Assembly (NCBI GenBank): GCA_016342385.1
Contig: JAEINM010000063.1
Coordinates: 1-13,430, forward strand
DNA length: 13,430 nt
Direction: 5' to 3'
Origin: Spirochaetaceae bacterium
GTDB lineage: Bacteria > Spirochaetota > Spirochaetia > DSM-2461
Notes under the pieces: model-generated
What the model was told of the DNA's origin: nothing
The model's input: the letters and a program-made list of their open reading frames with translations, nothing else
Databases searched by the model: none
Shown: positions 1 to 6,291 of the stretch, piece by piece
How the letters are laid out: every line of letters begins with the position of its first letter
Numbering within the stretch: position 1 is the stretch's first letter
Position numbers and translations under genes: made by a program

Positions 1-291
1 ATAGAATTTGATCCTCTAGCTGTACTTGAACTTAGAGATACTGTAGAATACTACAATTTTAAACTTATGGGACTGGGTGATCGCTTTAAAGAAGATGTTC
101 AAAAAGGCATTTCAAGAATTGCTGAATATCCTGACGCATGGCAACACCAAACATCCAGAACAAGGCGTTTCGTCCTTAACTCCTTTCCATATAAAATAAT
201 ATATGCAATTCATAAAGAGACGATCACAATACTAGCAATCGCTAATTCACATCGTGAACCGGATTATTGGGTAAATCGTATAGAAAAATAA
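1..291 (+). CDS. RelE/ParE-family toxin, 5' end cut by window edge
   Basis: The reading frame is open from base 1 and gives 96 visible residues ending at TAA. It probably lacks only a few N-terminal residues, because family members are about 95-105 residues and usually begin M-x-I-x-F. Family features seen are an N-terminal helical part (EFDPLAVLELRDTVEYY), then GLGDRF, an RIAEYPDAW segment, and a C-terminal beta part with FPYKIIYAI and the ending ILAIANSHREPDYWVNR. This is the ParE/RelE fold of type II toxin-antitoxin systems, which act on gyrase or on ribosome-bound mRNA; sequence alone does not decide which. The ATG at 67 is internal to the domain and unlikely to be the start. Any antitoxin would lie left of the window, since nothing between 292 and 560 encodes one. 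Confidence 0.85.
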   Translation: MEFDPLAVLELRDTVEYYNFKLMGLGDRFKEDVQKGISRIAEYPDAWQHQTSRTRRFVLNSFPYKIIYAIHKETITILAIANSHREPDYWVNRIEK

Positions 292-315
292 TTACCTGAT
301 TCCACCGGTTCTTCC

Positions 316-474
316 TATAACAAGAAATATATGCTCGCTTCGCTCGGGCTGTGCCAAATTTTCCTTTGTCAAATATCTTGCTCATGGTAGAATCGCAGGA
401 AGAAAAACGGCAAGATGTTCGCCAATCGACCTTCGGCGAACGCAAAACTTCATATATTGTCTTGGGACCGGACC
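316..474 (+). repeat. Palindromic intergenic element 1 (attC-like candidate)
   Basis: This fills most of the gap between the RelE-like toxin and the next antitoxin. It starts with TATAACAAG and ends with GTCTTGGGACCGGACC. The outer arms CAAGAAATATATG (321-333) and CATATATTGTCTTG (451-464) are inverted copies that differ by one unpaired base. Nested inside are ATCTTGC/GCAAGAT (375-381 and 410-416) and GTTCGCC/GGCGAAC (417-423 and 435-441). It shares blocks in the same order with the element at 1319-1418: TATAACA, a TTCG-rich stretch, GGGCT-TGCCAAAT, TTCATATATT, and GTCT-TGGGAC-G-ACC. A bulged palindrome beside toxin-antitoxin genes recalls integron attC sites. The fit to the R' consensus GTTRRRY is poor, so a MITE- or REP-like element is also possible. 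Confidence 0.55.
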
Positions 475-511
475 TTATTTATTGCACCATCCTGGGCTCA
501 ATCATGCATAT

Positions 512-540
512 TTGTAGACTTTTGAGTGACAATATAGTAT
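512..540 (+). promoter_or_regulatory. Possible promoter of the Phd/PIN module
   Basis: TTGTAG (512-517) and TAGTAT (535-540) are separated by 17 bases and lie 20 bases before the antitoxin ATG. The boxes are imperfect, so this is a weak sequence-only call. Type II modules usually carry their own promoter repressed by the antitoxin, which fits this position. Confidence 0.35.
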
Positions 541-560
541 CTTTATTGTGAGGTATTAAT

Positions 561-839
561 ATGAAATTTATAACCGTAAGAGACTTAAGAACTTCACCTG
601 CACAAATTTGGAAAGCACTTCCTGAAGAGCAAGAGATGATTTTAACTAATAATGGAAAGCCCATAGCATTAATTACACCTATAAATGAGTCTGATTTAGA
701 AGAAACTTTATCTTCAGTACGTAAAGCAAGGGCACAATCAGCAATACAACAAATGCAGTTTTCTTCAATGAGTAATAAAATCAAGCTTTCAGAAGAGCAG
801 ATAGAAGCAGAAATTAAAGCAACAAGAAATCAGCGATAA
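561..839 (+). CDS. Phd/YefM-like antitoxin
   Basis: A 92-residue protein starting MKFITVRDLRTSPAQIW. The first half matches the Phd/YefM DNA-binding antitoxin pattern: a short beta strand with VRDLR, a helix, then the ILTNNGKPIALITP hairpin at about residues 27-40. The second half is polar and helical (residues 45-92) and would be the toxin-neutralising tail. A GAGG ribosome binding site at about 551-554 supports the ATG at 561. The PIN-domain toxin gene begins 4 bases after the TAA, so the two are almost certainly co-translated. Like other Phd proteins it is expected to bind its own promoter; that is family knowledge and not visible here. Confidence 0.85.
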   Translation: MKFITVRDLRTSPAQIWKALPEEQEMILTNNGKPIALITPINESDLEETLSSVRKARAQSAIQQMQFSSMSNKIKLSEEQIEAEIKATRNQR

Positions 840-843
840 ATAT

Positions 844-1248
844 ATGAAAATTGTACTTGATACCAATGTTTTAATCTCAGGTTTACTTAATCCCTCAGGT
901 AGCCCTGCCGGGGTGTTAAATTTAATACTCAATGGTAAATTAAAGCTCTTAATTGATAATCGAATATTTTTTGAGTTCTCAGATGTTATACGAAGGCCAA
1001 AGTTTAAATTTAAAATTGAGTGGATTAATCCATTATTAGATTTTATAAAAATGGAAAGTGATTTTATTTTAGCAGAACCGTTTGAAATTGATTTTTCAGA
1101 TCCAGATGATCTTGTCTTTTATGAGGTGGCAAAATCTGGAGAAGCAAATTATCTCATAACAGGAAATAAAAAACACTTTCCAGAAGAATCGAATATAGTT
1201 ACACCAAAAGAGTTTATTGATTTAATTTACCATAAAGGTGAAAACTGA
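844..1248 (+). CDS. PIN-domain toxin (COG1569 type)
   Basis: A 134-residue protein opening MKIVLDTNVLISGLLNP, the signature start of the COG1569 branch of PIN-domain ribonucleases. Predicted metal ligands are Asp6, Glu44 (FFEFSDVIRRPKF) and Asp88/Asp89 (DFSDPDDLVF). The fourth site in LITGNKKHF has Asn108 where many PIN proteins carry Asp, which is common in this branch. The likely role is Mg-dependent RNA cleavage held in check by the upstream antitoxin. No clear ribosome binding site precedes the ATG, so translation is probably coupled to the antitoxin gene 4 bases upstream. Confidence 0.88.
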   Translation: MKIVLDTNVLISGLLNPSGSPAGVLNLILNGKLKLLIDNRIFFEFSDVIRRPKFKFKIEWINPLLDFIKMESDFILAEPFEIDFSDPDDLVFYEVAKSGEANYLITGNKKHFPEESNIVTPKEFIDLIYHKGEN

Positions 1249-1259
1249 ATAATTTCAAG

Positions 1260-1289
1260 TTTCAAAAGTACATCCTTGTACTTTTGAAA
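1260..1289. repeat. Perfect 12 bp hairpin after the PIN toxin
   Basis: TTTCAAAAGTAC and GTACTTTTGAAA are exact reverse complements with a 6-base loop (ATCCTT), 11 bases after the toxin stop codon. The stem is AT-rich and is not followed by a T tract, so it does not look like a standard intrinsic terminator. It may protect or process the 3' end of the toxin mRNA. Confidence 0.7.
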
Positions 1290-1318
1290 AGCTATAACAA
1301 ATTCAGGGAAGAACTGTA

Positions 1319-1418
1319 TATAACAGCAGATATACGCGGAGCCTTCGGTTTGGGCTTTGCCAAATCTAGCACTTCGTGCTAGATTTCATATATTCCCAGG
1401 ACGTCTATGGGACAGACC
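1319..1418 (+). repeat. Palindromic intergenic element 2 (attC-like candidate)
   Basis: A shorter relative of the element at 316-474, with the same ordered blocks: TATAACA, ATATACG, a TTCGG stretch, GGGCTTTGCCAAAT, TTCATATATT, and GTCTATGGGACAGACC. Its core is a perfect 11 bp hairpin, AAATCTAGCAC/GTGCTAGATTT (1362-1386) with loop TTC. At about 100 bp it is within the usual attC size range. It separates the Phd/PIN module from the lipoprotein hydrolase, as a cassette boundary would. The outer arms pair less well than in element 1, so an attC identity is tentative. Confidence 0.55.
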
Positions 1419-1438
1419 AAAGAGTAAAAGGCGGAATT

Positions 1439-2206
1439 ATGTTTTTAAGATGGTTATTTTTAGCAATTTTAACTTTAGTACTCACAGCTTGTGTTTCTTT
1501 TAATAAATCCTCCTATGTCGGGAGTAACATTCTTATTTCGGATCAGGGTATTTCTTATATGTATATGTTTTGTGAGGACAGCGGTCTGAATTATGTGATA
1601 ACATTTCCTAAAGATTATGATCCTACGAAACAATATCCCTTGATAGTATACCTTCACAGTATGGCGGAAAGAGGAACGGATTTAGAAAAACTAATTCAAA
1701 ATGAAGTAGGTCAAGGTAATGGTCTTAGCAAATATGCACTTGATGGCAAATTAACCCAATTTTTTACTATATCACCTTTGTGCCCAGAGGGCACTTATTG
1801 GTCTTTTCTAACAAAAAGACTAAATATTCTGCTGAATAATATTACCAATGATAAAAACATTGATATTGATAGAATATTTTTAACCGGGGTTAGTATGGGT
1901 GGAATGGGAACTTGGTCCTTCGCCATGGATTACCCTCACTGGTTTGCTGGGATCGCTCCTATAAGTGGTGGTATTTATAAACCGTTCATGTCTGATAATA
2001 TTGAAGATATTCAGAATATTCCTATCTGGATTTTCCATGATAAATATGACAGGGAAATACCAATTGAAAAAACCTCTAACATCCTGAGAAAATTAAAAGA
2101 AGTTAATGCGGATCTACAGATAACTATATACGAAGAAGGTGAACATTATATAAACGAAAAAGTATTTGAAGAAGGCGAATTATTTGACTGGTTTTTTACA
2201 TTATAG
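1439..2206 (+). CDS. Lipoprotein alpha/beta hydrolase (esterase/peptidase-like)
   Basis: Starting at ATG 1439 the product is 255 residues. AAAGGCGG lies a few bases upstream, whereas the in-frame GTG at 1376 sits inside the palindromic element and is unlikely. Residues 1-18 form a lipoprotein signal with lipobox LTAC, giving Cys18 as the acylated residue. The rest is an alpha/beta hydrolase: strand YPLIVYLHS near residues 66-74, nucleophile elbow GVSMGG with Ser152, an acid in HDKYDREIP (Asp204), and EGEHYINEKVF with His236. The triad is therefore intact. It resembles phospholipase/carboxylesterase and prolyl-oligopeptidase-like secreted hydrolases. The substrate cannot be read from sequence. 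It is probably membrane-anchored facing the periplasm or outer surface. Confidence 0.85.
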   Translation: MFLRWLFLAILTLVLTACVSFNKSSYVGSNILISDQGISYMYMFCEDSGLNYVITFPKDYDPTKQYPLIVYLHSMAERGTDLEKLIQNEVGQGNGLSKYALDGKLTQFFTISPLCPEGTYWSFLTKRLNILLNNITNDKNIDIDRIFLTGVSMGGMGTWSFAMDYPHWFAGIAPISGGIYKPFMSDNIEDIQNIPIWIFHDKYDREIPIEKTSNILRKLKEVNADLQITIYEEGEHYINEKVFEEGELFDWFFTL

Positions 2207-2319
2207 AAAAAGAAGGAAAGTGTTACATTAGGTTTAATCCCACATACTCGAAATCCAGAGTATCTGATGTTTAAAAATCGGAAAAATATTCTATTAATAA
2301 TCAGAAATTTATTAATTAT

Positions 2320-2358
2320 CATGAATTACTACGCATTTTTCATGAATTGTGTTATTCT
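2320..2358 (+). promoter_or_regulatory. Promoter/operator region of the FitA-like/VapC pair
   Basis: CATGAATT occurs twice, at 2320-2327 and 2341-2348, exactly 21 bases apart, or two helical turns. The second copy sits in a palindromic TTCATGAA. A -10-like TATTCT (2353-2358) follows. Paired sites on one DNA face are what a ribbon-helix-helix antitoxin such as FitA or VapB typically binds, so this is a plausible autoregulatory operator. Confidence 0.4.
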
Positions 2359-2375
2359 TTGAATAGAGGTGATTT

Positions 2376-2654
2376 ATGGCAAATTTACAAGTAAGAGATA
2401 TGGATGAGAAACTATATTCATCACTAAGAAGCCTTGCAAAAAATGAAAAAAGATCTATTAGTCAGGAAGTGATATACATACTGCAAAAATATCTATCAAC
2501 CCCCAAATCATTTAATCTAAATCCTACAGATGAGTTTCTGCAACTTGCTGGAAGTTGGGATGACAATAGAAATGCTGAGGAAATTATCAAAGACATAAAT
2601 GATAATCGGAAAAATTCTTCACGATTTGGTGGTGATAATGAATTATTTGATTGA
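2376..2654 (+). CDS. FitA-like ribbon-helix-helix antitoxin
   Basis: A 92-residue protein. Residues 2-43 (ANLQVRDMDEKLYSSLRSLA, then a KRSISQEVIYILQKYL helix) match the FitA/Arc-type ribbon-helix-helix domain: a short DNA-contacting strand and two helices. The C-terminal half is acidic and polar (residues 50-92) and would wrap the toxin. AGAGGTGAT lies 6-7 bases before the ATG. The gene overlaps the following VapC-type toxin by 17 bases, the usual coupled arrangement. It is expected to repress its own operon, perhaps through the CATGAATT repeats upstream. Confidence 0.87.
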   Translation: MANLQVRDMDEKLYSSLRSLAKNEKRSISQEVIYILQKYLSTPKSFNLNPTDEFLQLAGSWDDNRNAEEIIKDINDNRKNSSRFGGDNELFD

Positions 2655-3036
2655 TACAAATATCATAATTTATAGTCTAAAAAACAATGAATCTGTAAAT
2701 GAGAAATTTAGAACACTAAAAGATACACCTAAGTCATTATCCGTTATTACTTATGGTGAATTGATTTATGGTGCCAAAAAATCAAGAAATATTGATAAAA
2801 ACCTAGCCACAACTCATCGGGTCTCTGAATTATTTCCCATTATAAATATTTCTCCGGCTATTATGGAAACATTCGGTGAGCTAAAAGCGTCATTAGAAAA
2901 AAAAGGTCAAATTATTGACGATATGGATTTAATCATAGCCTCAACGGCATTAACACATAATTTAATTCTTGTTACAAATAATGAAAAACACTTTCGAAGA
3001 ATTGAAGGATTGGAAATCGAGAACTGGGTTAACTAA
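2638..3036 (+). CDS. vapC: VapC/FitB-type PIN-domain toxin
   Basis: From ATG 2638 the product is 132 residues and begins MNYLIDTNIIIYSLK. An upstream in-frame start at 2599 would add 13 atypical residues, and GGTGGTG just before 2638 supports the shorter form. The PIN catalytic set is present: Asp6 (IDTN), Glu41 (TYGELIYG), Asp97 (IDDMDLIIA), and Asn115 in TNNEKHF where some relatives have Asp. The family cleaves RNA, often initiator tRNA, using Mg or Mn. It is paired with the overlapping FitA-like antitoxin. Confidence 0.9.
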   Translation: MNYLIDTNIIIYSLKNNESVNEKFRTLKDTPKSLSVITYGELIYGAKKSRNIDKNLATTHRVSELFPIINISPAIMETFGELKASLEKKGQIIDDMDLIIASTALTHNLILVTNNEKHFRRIEGLEIENWVN

Positions 3037-3113
3037 TAAAACATCTATGGAGATCAATCATGAAGAGTCAAATAATAAATATTTAGTGAAAACCGGTATA
3101 CAAGGGAATTAAA

Positions 3114-4049
3114 ATGGATTCTAATGAAAGAACACATGGAAAAAGCACAAAAAAACTAGTTATCATTTTTACTATATTGATCATTGTATTTTCACTATTT
3201 GCCAGTATTATAGGCGTTCTAAACTATAAGACACTGAATTTCACGGAATTCACTACTGCAAGCGGTCATCAAACAGAAATTTTAAGTGAAGGTATCTATC
3301 GATATAATACAAAAGTCTAGGTTTTAGGCGGAATACCATGGGATATTACCCGCTTAATAATAGGCATCCCCTTACTTTTAATTTCTCTTATCTTTTATAT
3401 TAAAAATTCTTTGCGGGGAACCATGATTTTTATCGGTATGGTTTTCAGTTTTTTTTATCAGTACCTTTTATGGGCTATAGGATGGCATTTTAATACCTTG
3501 TTTTTAATTTATACATTGACTTATGGATTGAGTCTGACAATTCTGTTTTTAGTAGTTTCTTCTATTAGTAGAGAGAGGATTAAGTATTCAATAAAAAAGA
3601 ATTTTCCTGTAAAAGGAACAGCTGTTTTTCTATTTTTTATCTCTGCGATGCTATTCTTAAAATGTCTGGGCGAAATTGCTCCGACAATCCCCGATGGAGA
3701 GCTGAAAGAACCCTTTATAGGCTATTACAATTTGTTCGATCAATCTCTGGATATTGGTATCATGATCCCATTTGGAGTTTATATTGGTATTCTTCTGTTA
3801 AAGCGAAATGAATATGGTTATTTATTATCACTGGTCAGTTTGTTATTGTTCCTCAATTTGGCTATTTCAATCATTACAGGTGAAGTGGTTCTGGGATATA
3901 TGACTGGAACACTTATTTCCCGAATGATGGGAGTTCTGTTTTTCAGTCTCTTTCTTATTATCGATATTCTAATTCTTGTGAAAGTATTAAGTGCTATAGA
4001 TGATATGAAGGACGCAGGTAGTAAAAGAGCCTTTTTTTCTGGTTTCTGA
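3114..4049 (+). pseudogene. Multi-pass membrane protein gene split by one in-frame TAG
   Basis: One open frame runs from ATG 3114 (AAGGGA 6 bases upstream) to TGA 4047-4049, broken only by TAG at 3318-3320. Before it are 68 residues: a polar N-terminus, one membrane helix (about 14-37) and a GxYRYNTK segment. After it, the same frame continues with no frameshift through GGIPWDITRLIIGIPLLL, LRGTMIFIGMVFSFF and further hydrophobic helices for 242 residues. The two parts together read as one polytopic membrane protein of about 310 residues. I recall similar full-length hypothetical membrane proteins that read through a GLYR-type segment into a GIPLLL helix. An alternative restart at TTG 3411 would drop the second helix. 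The interruption could be a true nonsense mutation, a sequence error or readthrough. Confidence 0.7.
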
Positions 4050-4095
4050 TAAAACATCATTCCAATAATAATGGGAATTAAAGAGGTACATTTTA

Positions 4096-4152
4096 ATGGA
4101 ATATAAAAGAGAAATACTCAGAAATGAGAAGCCTTTCAAGCTCAGATGTTAA
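4096..4152 (+). CDS. Possible 18-residue ORF or gene remnant
   Basis: A short frame, MEYKREILRNEKPFKLRC, is preceded by AGAGG with a 9-base gap to its ATG. It lies between the split membrane-protein gene and the convergent polyferredoxin gene. It could be a tiny peptide or the 5' stub of a lost gene. Nothing beyond the ribosome binding site supports it. Confidence 0.2.
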   Translation: MEYKREILRNEKPFKLRC

Positions 4153-4161
4153 TACTCTTTA

Positions 4162-5346
4162 TCAGTGATCCTCTCCTCCGCATCCTTTGCCTCCTCCAAG
4201 CAGCTGAGTCGGATCCAGTCCCGCTTCATCATAGACCCTATATATCAGATCCTGAACATCTTCAACTTCAATCCCCAATTCTTCAAAAGATTTATAATAA
4301 TCATCTTCTGATTCAAGCTTGAACTGCTCTTTCAGGTAAAGTGGATGAATCTGGAATATCTGTACTATATGAATCATCTGATTATCCCTATGGATTTTTT
4401 CAGGACCATAGAGAAGCCTTTCAACATTTTTTTCCAGGCCTGTATCGGCTTTCCAGACAAATTGTTTTGTAAGAGATGTAATGGACAATACAGAGACAAA
4501 AATGGCCAGAGTCCCGAACAAAATAAGGGACACTTTTATCGGTTTATGTCTTTTGGCCGGAGTGGAATAATAAAGAGTATCCTCGATGGGACAGGTATTG
4601 ATACATTCACTGCAATTGATGCATTCAACCGATTTGGTCTCTATTTTTTTAGAGATTTCTAATCCCGCGGGGCAGTTCAAATCACAGGCACCGCAATCGA
4701 TACATTTTTCATCGTCTCTTTTGATCCGTAGGAAGCCAATTTTAGAGACAAGGGCCAGAAATCCTCCCATAGGGCAGAGATAGCGGCAGAAGGGACGATC
4801 TGAAAGAATACTCAGTCCCATTGTTGAGAACAGCACAATAGCACCAATTAAATTTTTAGTGAAAAGTTCATCAGTTCCGATGTGATGATAAGCTACCCAG
4901 GGATCAAAAGGAGAAATAACCAGTGTGAGTGTTTTCCATGAAAGAGCTAAAAAAAAGATTAATACAACATATTTCACATATCTGAGTATTCGATCAGCCC
5001 TAGGGGGCAGATTGAATCTTTTTGAAAAGAATTTATGACCAGCCATTCCGAAGAGTTCCTGTAAAAAACCCAGGGGACAGATGTTTCCACAGAAAGAACG
5101 TCTGAATATGAGAGCCGTACCAACTGATGTCAAAAGCAGAATGACACTGCTCCAGGCAATTTTTTTCAATAAAACCTGGTAACGGAATAGCGCCCAGAGA
5201 GATTCCAGGCCCCCAAAAGGGCAGAAAGCATCAATAGGCGGGTATAGTTTGATAATCTGATGCATCCGGCCCATAACAGTTGTTAAAATTAATATGGCCA
5301 GTAAAATTGTCCATCGGACAAATCTGAGTGTATTCTGTTTTTTCAT
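4162..5346 (-). CDS. NapH-type membrane polyferredoxin (4Fe-4S binding)
   Basis: A 394-residue protein with several membrane helices (about 11-25, 65-81, 125-145, 165-182, 271-291). It carries the NapH/CcoG/NosR-like CxxxCP motifs at Cys86-Cys90 and Cys187-Cys191, plus CPFGG at Cys42. Two classical 4Fe-4S clusters follow, at Cys215-218-221-225 and Cys242-245-248-252. Such proteins pass electrons between the quinone pool or cytoplasmic donors and periplasmic redox enzymes. After the last helix is a soluble region of about 100 residues ending in a Gly-rich tail, GGGKGCGGEDH, with an extra Cys and His; I do not recognise this region. No redox-enzyme partner is adjacent. There is no Shine-Dalgarno sequence, and TATAAT ends only 9 bases before the ATG, so the mRNA may be leaderless. 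Confidence 0.88.
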   Translation of the reverse strand: MKKQNTLRFVRWTILLAILILTTVMGRMHQIIKLYPPIDAFCPFGGLESLWALFRYQVLLKKIAWSSVILLLTSVGTALIFRRSFCGNICPLGFLQELFGMAGHKFFSKRFNLPPRADRILRYVKYVVLIFFLALSWKTLTLVISPFDPWVAYHHIGTDELFTKNLIGAIVLFSTMGLSILSDRPFCRYLCPMGGFLALVSKIGFLRIKRDDEKCIDCGACDLNCPAGLEISKKIETKSVECINCSECINTCPIEDTLYYSTPAKRHKPIKVSLILFGTLAIFVSVLSITSLTKQFVWKADTGLEKNVERLLYGPEKIHRDNQMIHIVQIFQIHPLYLKEQFKLESEDDYYKSFEELGIEVEDVQDLIYRVYDEAGLDPTQLLGGGKGCGGEDH

Positions 5347-5355
5347 ATAGAAGAG

Positions 5356-5393
5356 ATTATATATTCAAACATTCAATAGATAAAGTGAATGTT
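5356..5393 (-). promoter_or_regulatory. Promoter and inverted-repeat operator of the polyferredoxin gene
   Basis: On the minus strand a perfect TATAAT (5356-5361) lies 9 bases from the ATG. Just upstream, in the -35 region, is a perfect inverted repeat AACATTCA (5368-5375) and TGAATGTT (5386-5393) with a 10-base spacer. No good -35 box is visible, which suggests an activator site or a repressor operator. A run of ten T at 5402-5411 lies further upstream. Confidence 0.5.
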
Positions 5394-5488
5394 GTGGCTA
5401 GTTTTTTTTTTATGTACAGAAATCAGATTAACTCTAATAATTAATCTACAAGACATATTACCATCATCGATGGCAATGGGAGATATAA

Positions 5489-5974
5489 GTGAAAGAGGAA
5501 ATAGTAAATCAATATAGACACTTCTGGAAAACCTATGAAAAAATTGTATTTGATTTTGATGAAAAATCCTGGCTCATGTCAGGTTTTGGTTTAACCACTC
5601 CTGCCTCATTAGCATTCCATATTCTTCAAAGCACAAAATATTATATGAAGGATTCTACAGCTTTTGTCTTTCAAACAGGGGAAACATGCGATTCCGATTG
5701 CAGTAAACTAAATGACTGCGATTTACCGGATAAAGAAGATATATTATTCTTGGTTGGTGATGTTCAGGTCAAATCTGAAAAATGGCTTCAGAAAATGGTA
5801 TTGAAATCTGAAAATCATAATTTTGGATGGACCGGTAAAAACAATCTGAGCGTAGCTCTCTTTTTAATAAGACATAATCAATTCCATCTCGGTGAAATGA
5901 ATGCCCTGCTCAATGAGTATAAAAAGGGAAAAGCAAAAGATCATTTTGCAGAAGCATTAATGCTTTATAAGTGA
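5489..5974 (+). CDS. DinB/YfiT-like putative metalloenzyme
   Basis: A 161-residue protein starting at GTG 5489; GGGAG at 5478-5482 with a 6-base gap supports this start. The sequence is helical and has the DinB-superfamily pattern: a histidine in the second helix (LAFHILQ, His44) and a late RHNQFHLGEMNALL segment giving His129 and His133. These three residues would form the metal site. DinB-like proteins include thiol-dependent transferases and many uncharacterised members. The CDSDCSKLNDCDLPD stretch (residues 67-81) adds three cysteines and is not typical. The substrate is unknown. Confidence 0.7.
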   Translation: MKEEIVNQYRHFWKTYEKIVFDFDEKSWLMSGFGLTTPASLAFHILQSTKYYMKDSTAFVFQTGETCDSDCSKLNDCDLPDKEDILFLVGDVQVKSEKWLQKMVLKSENHNFGWTGKNNLSVALFLIRHNQFHLGEMNALLNEYKKGKAKDHFAEALMLYK

Positions 5975-6069
5975 TTTTAAAATCAATTATTAGTATTTTA
6001 TTAGTGACGGAAACAGAGAAGAGTATCTTGTTTATCTTTTATTACAATCTTTTTTTTTACTATAGTGGC

Positions 6070-6291
6070 ATGAGGAATATGGATAAGAATTGCGATTATA
6101 TAAAACTGACCTTTTTACTGGATAACTGTCCGGTGCTCCATGATAATCCCAAAGACTGTCCATTATATTCATTAAGAGGAAAAAGCATAGAAGATAAGCA
6201 TAAATGGCTCTCCGGTTTAAGTGAAGCTCAAATATCTGAGATCTTATTTATCCATAGCCAATGTTATAGTGCAAGTCTCATTTCACTGTAA
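6070..6291 (+). CDS. Small cysteine-containing conserved-looking protein
   Basis: A protein of about 70-73 residues. Starts at ATG 6070 or ATG 6079 are possible; GAGGAAT precedes the second but very closely. The frame stays open upstream to a GTG at 5971, but that extension is low-complexity and hydrophobic and is unlikely to be real. The protein has NCPVLHDNPKDCPLYSLR near the start and ends ILFIHSQCYSAS, with a WLSGLSEAQISEI helix between. The spaced Cys and His suggest a metal or cluster site. I recall small proteins of this shape but no assigned function. It overlaps the convergent TPR gene by 9 bases at the 3' ends. Confidence 0.55.
   Translation: MRNMDKNCDYIKLTFLLDNCPVLHDNPKDCPLYSLRGKSIEDKHKWLSGLSEAQISEILFIHSQCYSASLISL

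Noticed and set aside
351..551. Open frame of 66 codons on + between the first toxin and the Phd-type antitoxin
   Set aside because: It lies mostly within the palindromic element and runs up to the antitoxin's ribosome binding site; the product is not protein-like.
479..784. Open frame of 101 codons on the minus strand
   Set aside because: It is antisense to the Phd-type antitoxin, which has a recognisable fold, a ribosome binding site and a paired toxin.
1260..1418. CRISPR-like repeats
   Set aside because: Only single hairpins and one pair of degenerate elements are present, with no regular repeat-spacer pattern and no cas genes.
1376..1438. N-terminal GTG extension of the lipoprotein hydrolase
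   Set aside because: It begins inside the 11 bp hairpin of the intergenic element and would hide the lipoprotein signal peptide; ATG 1439 has a ribosome binding site.
5368..5411. Intrinsic terminator (hairpin plus T run)
   Set aside because: The T run is 8 bases away from the stem and no rightward gene lies upstream; it sits in a divergent promoter region.
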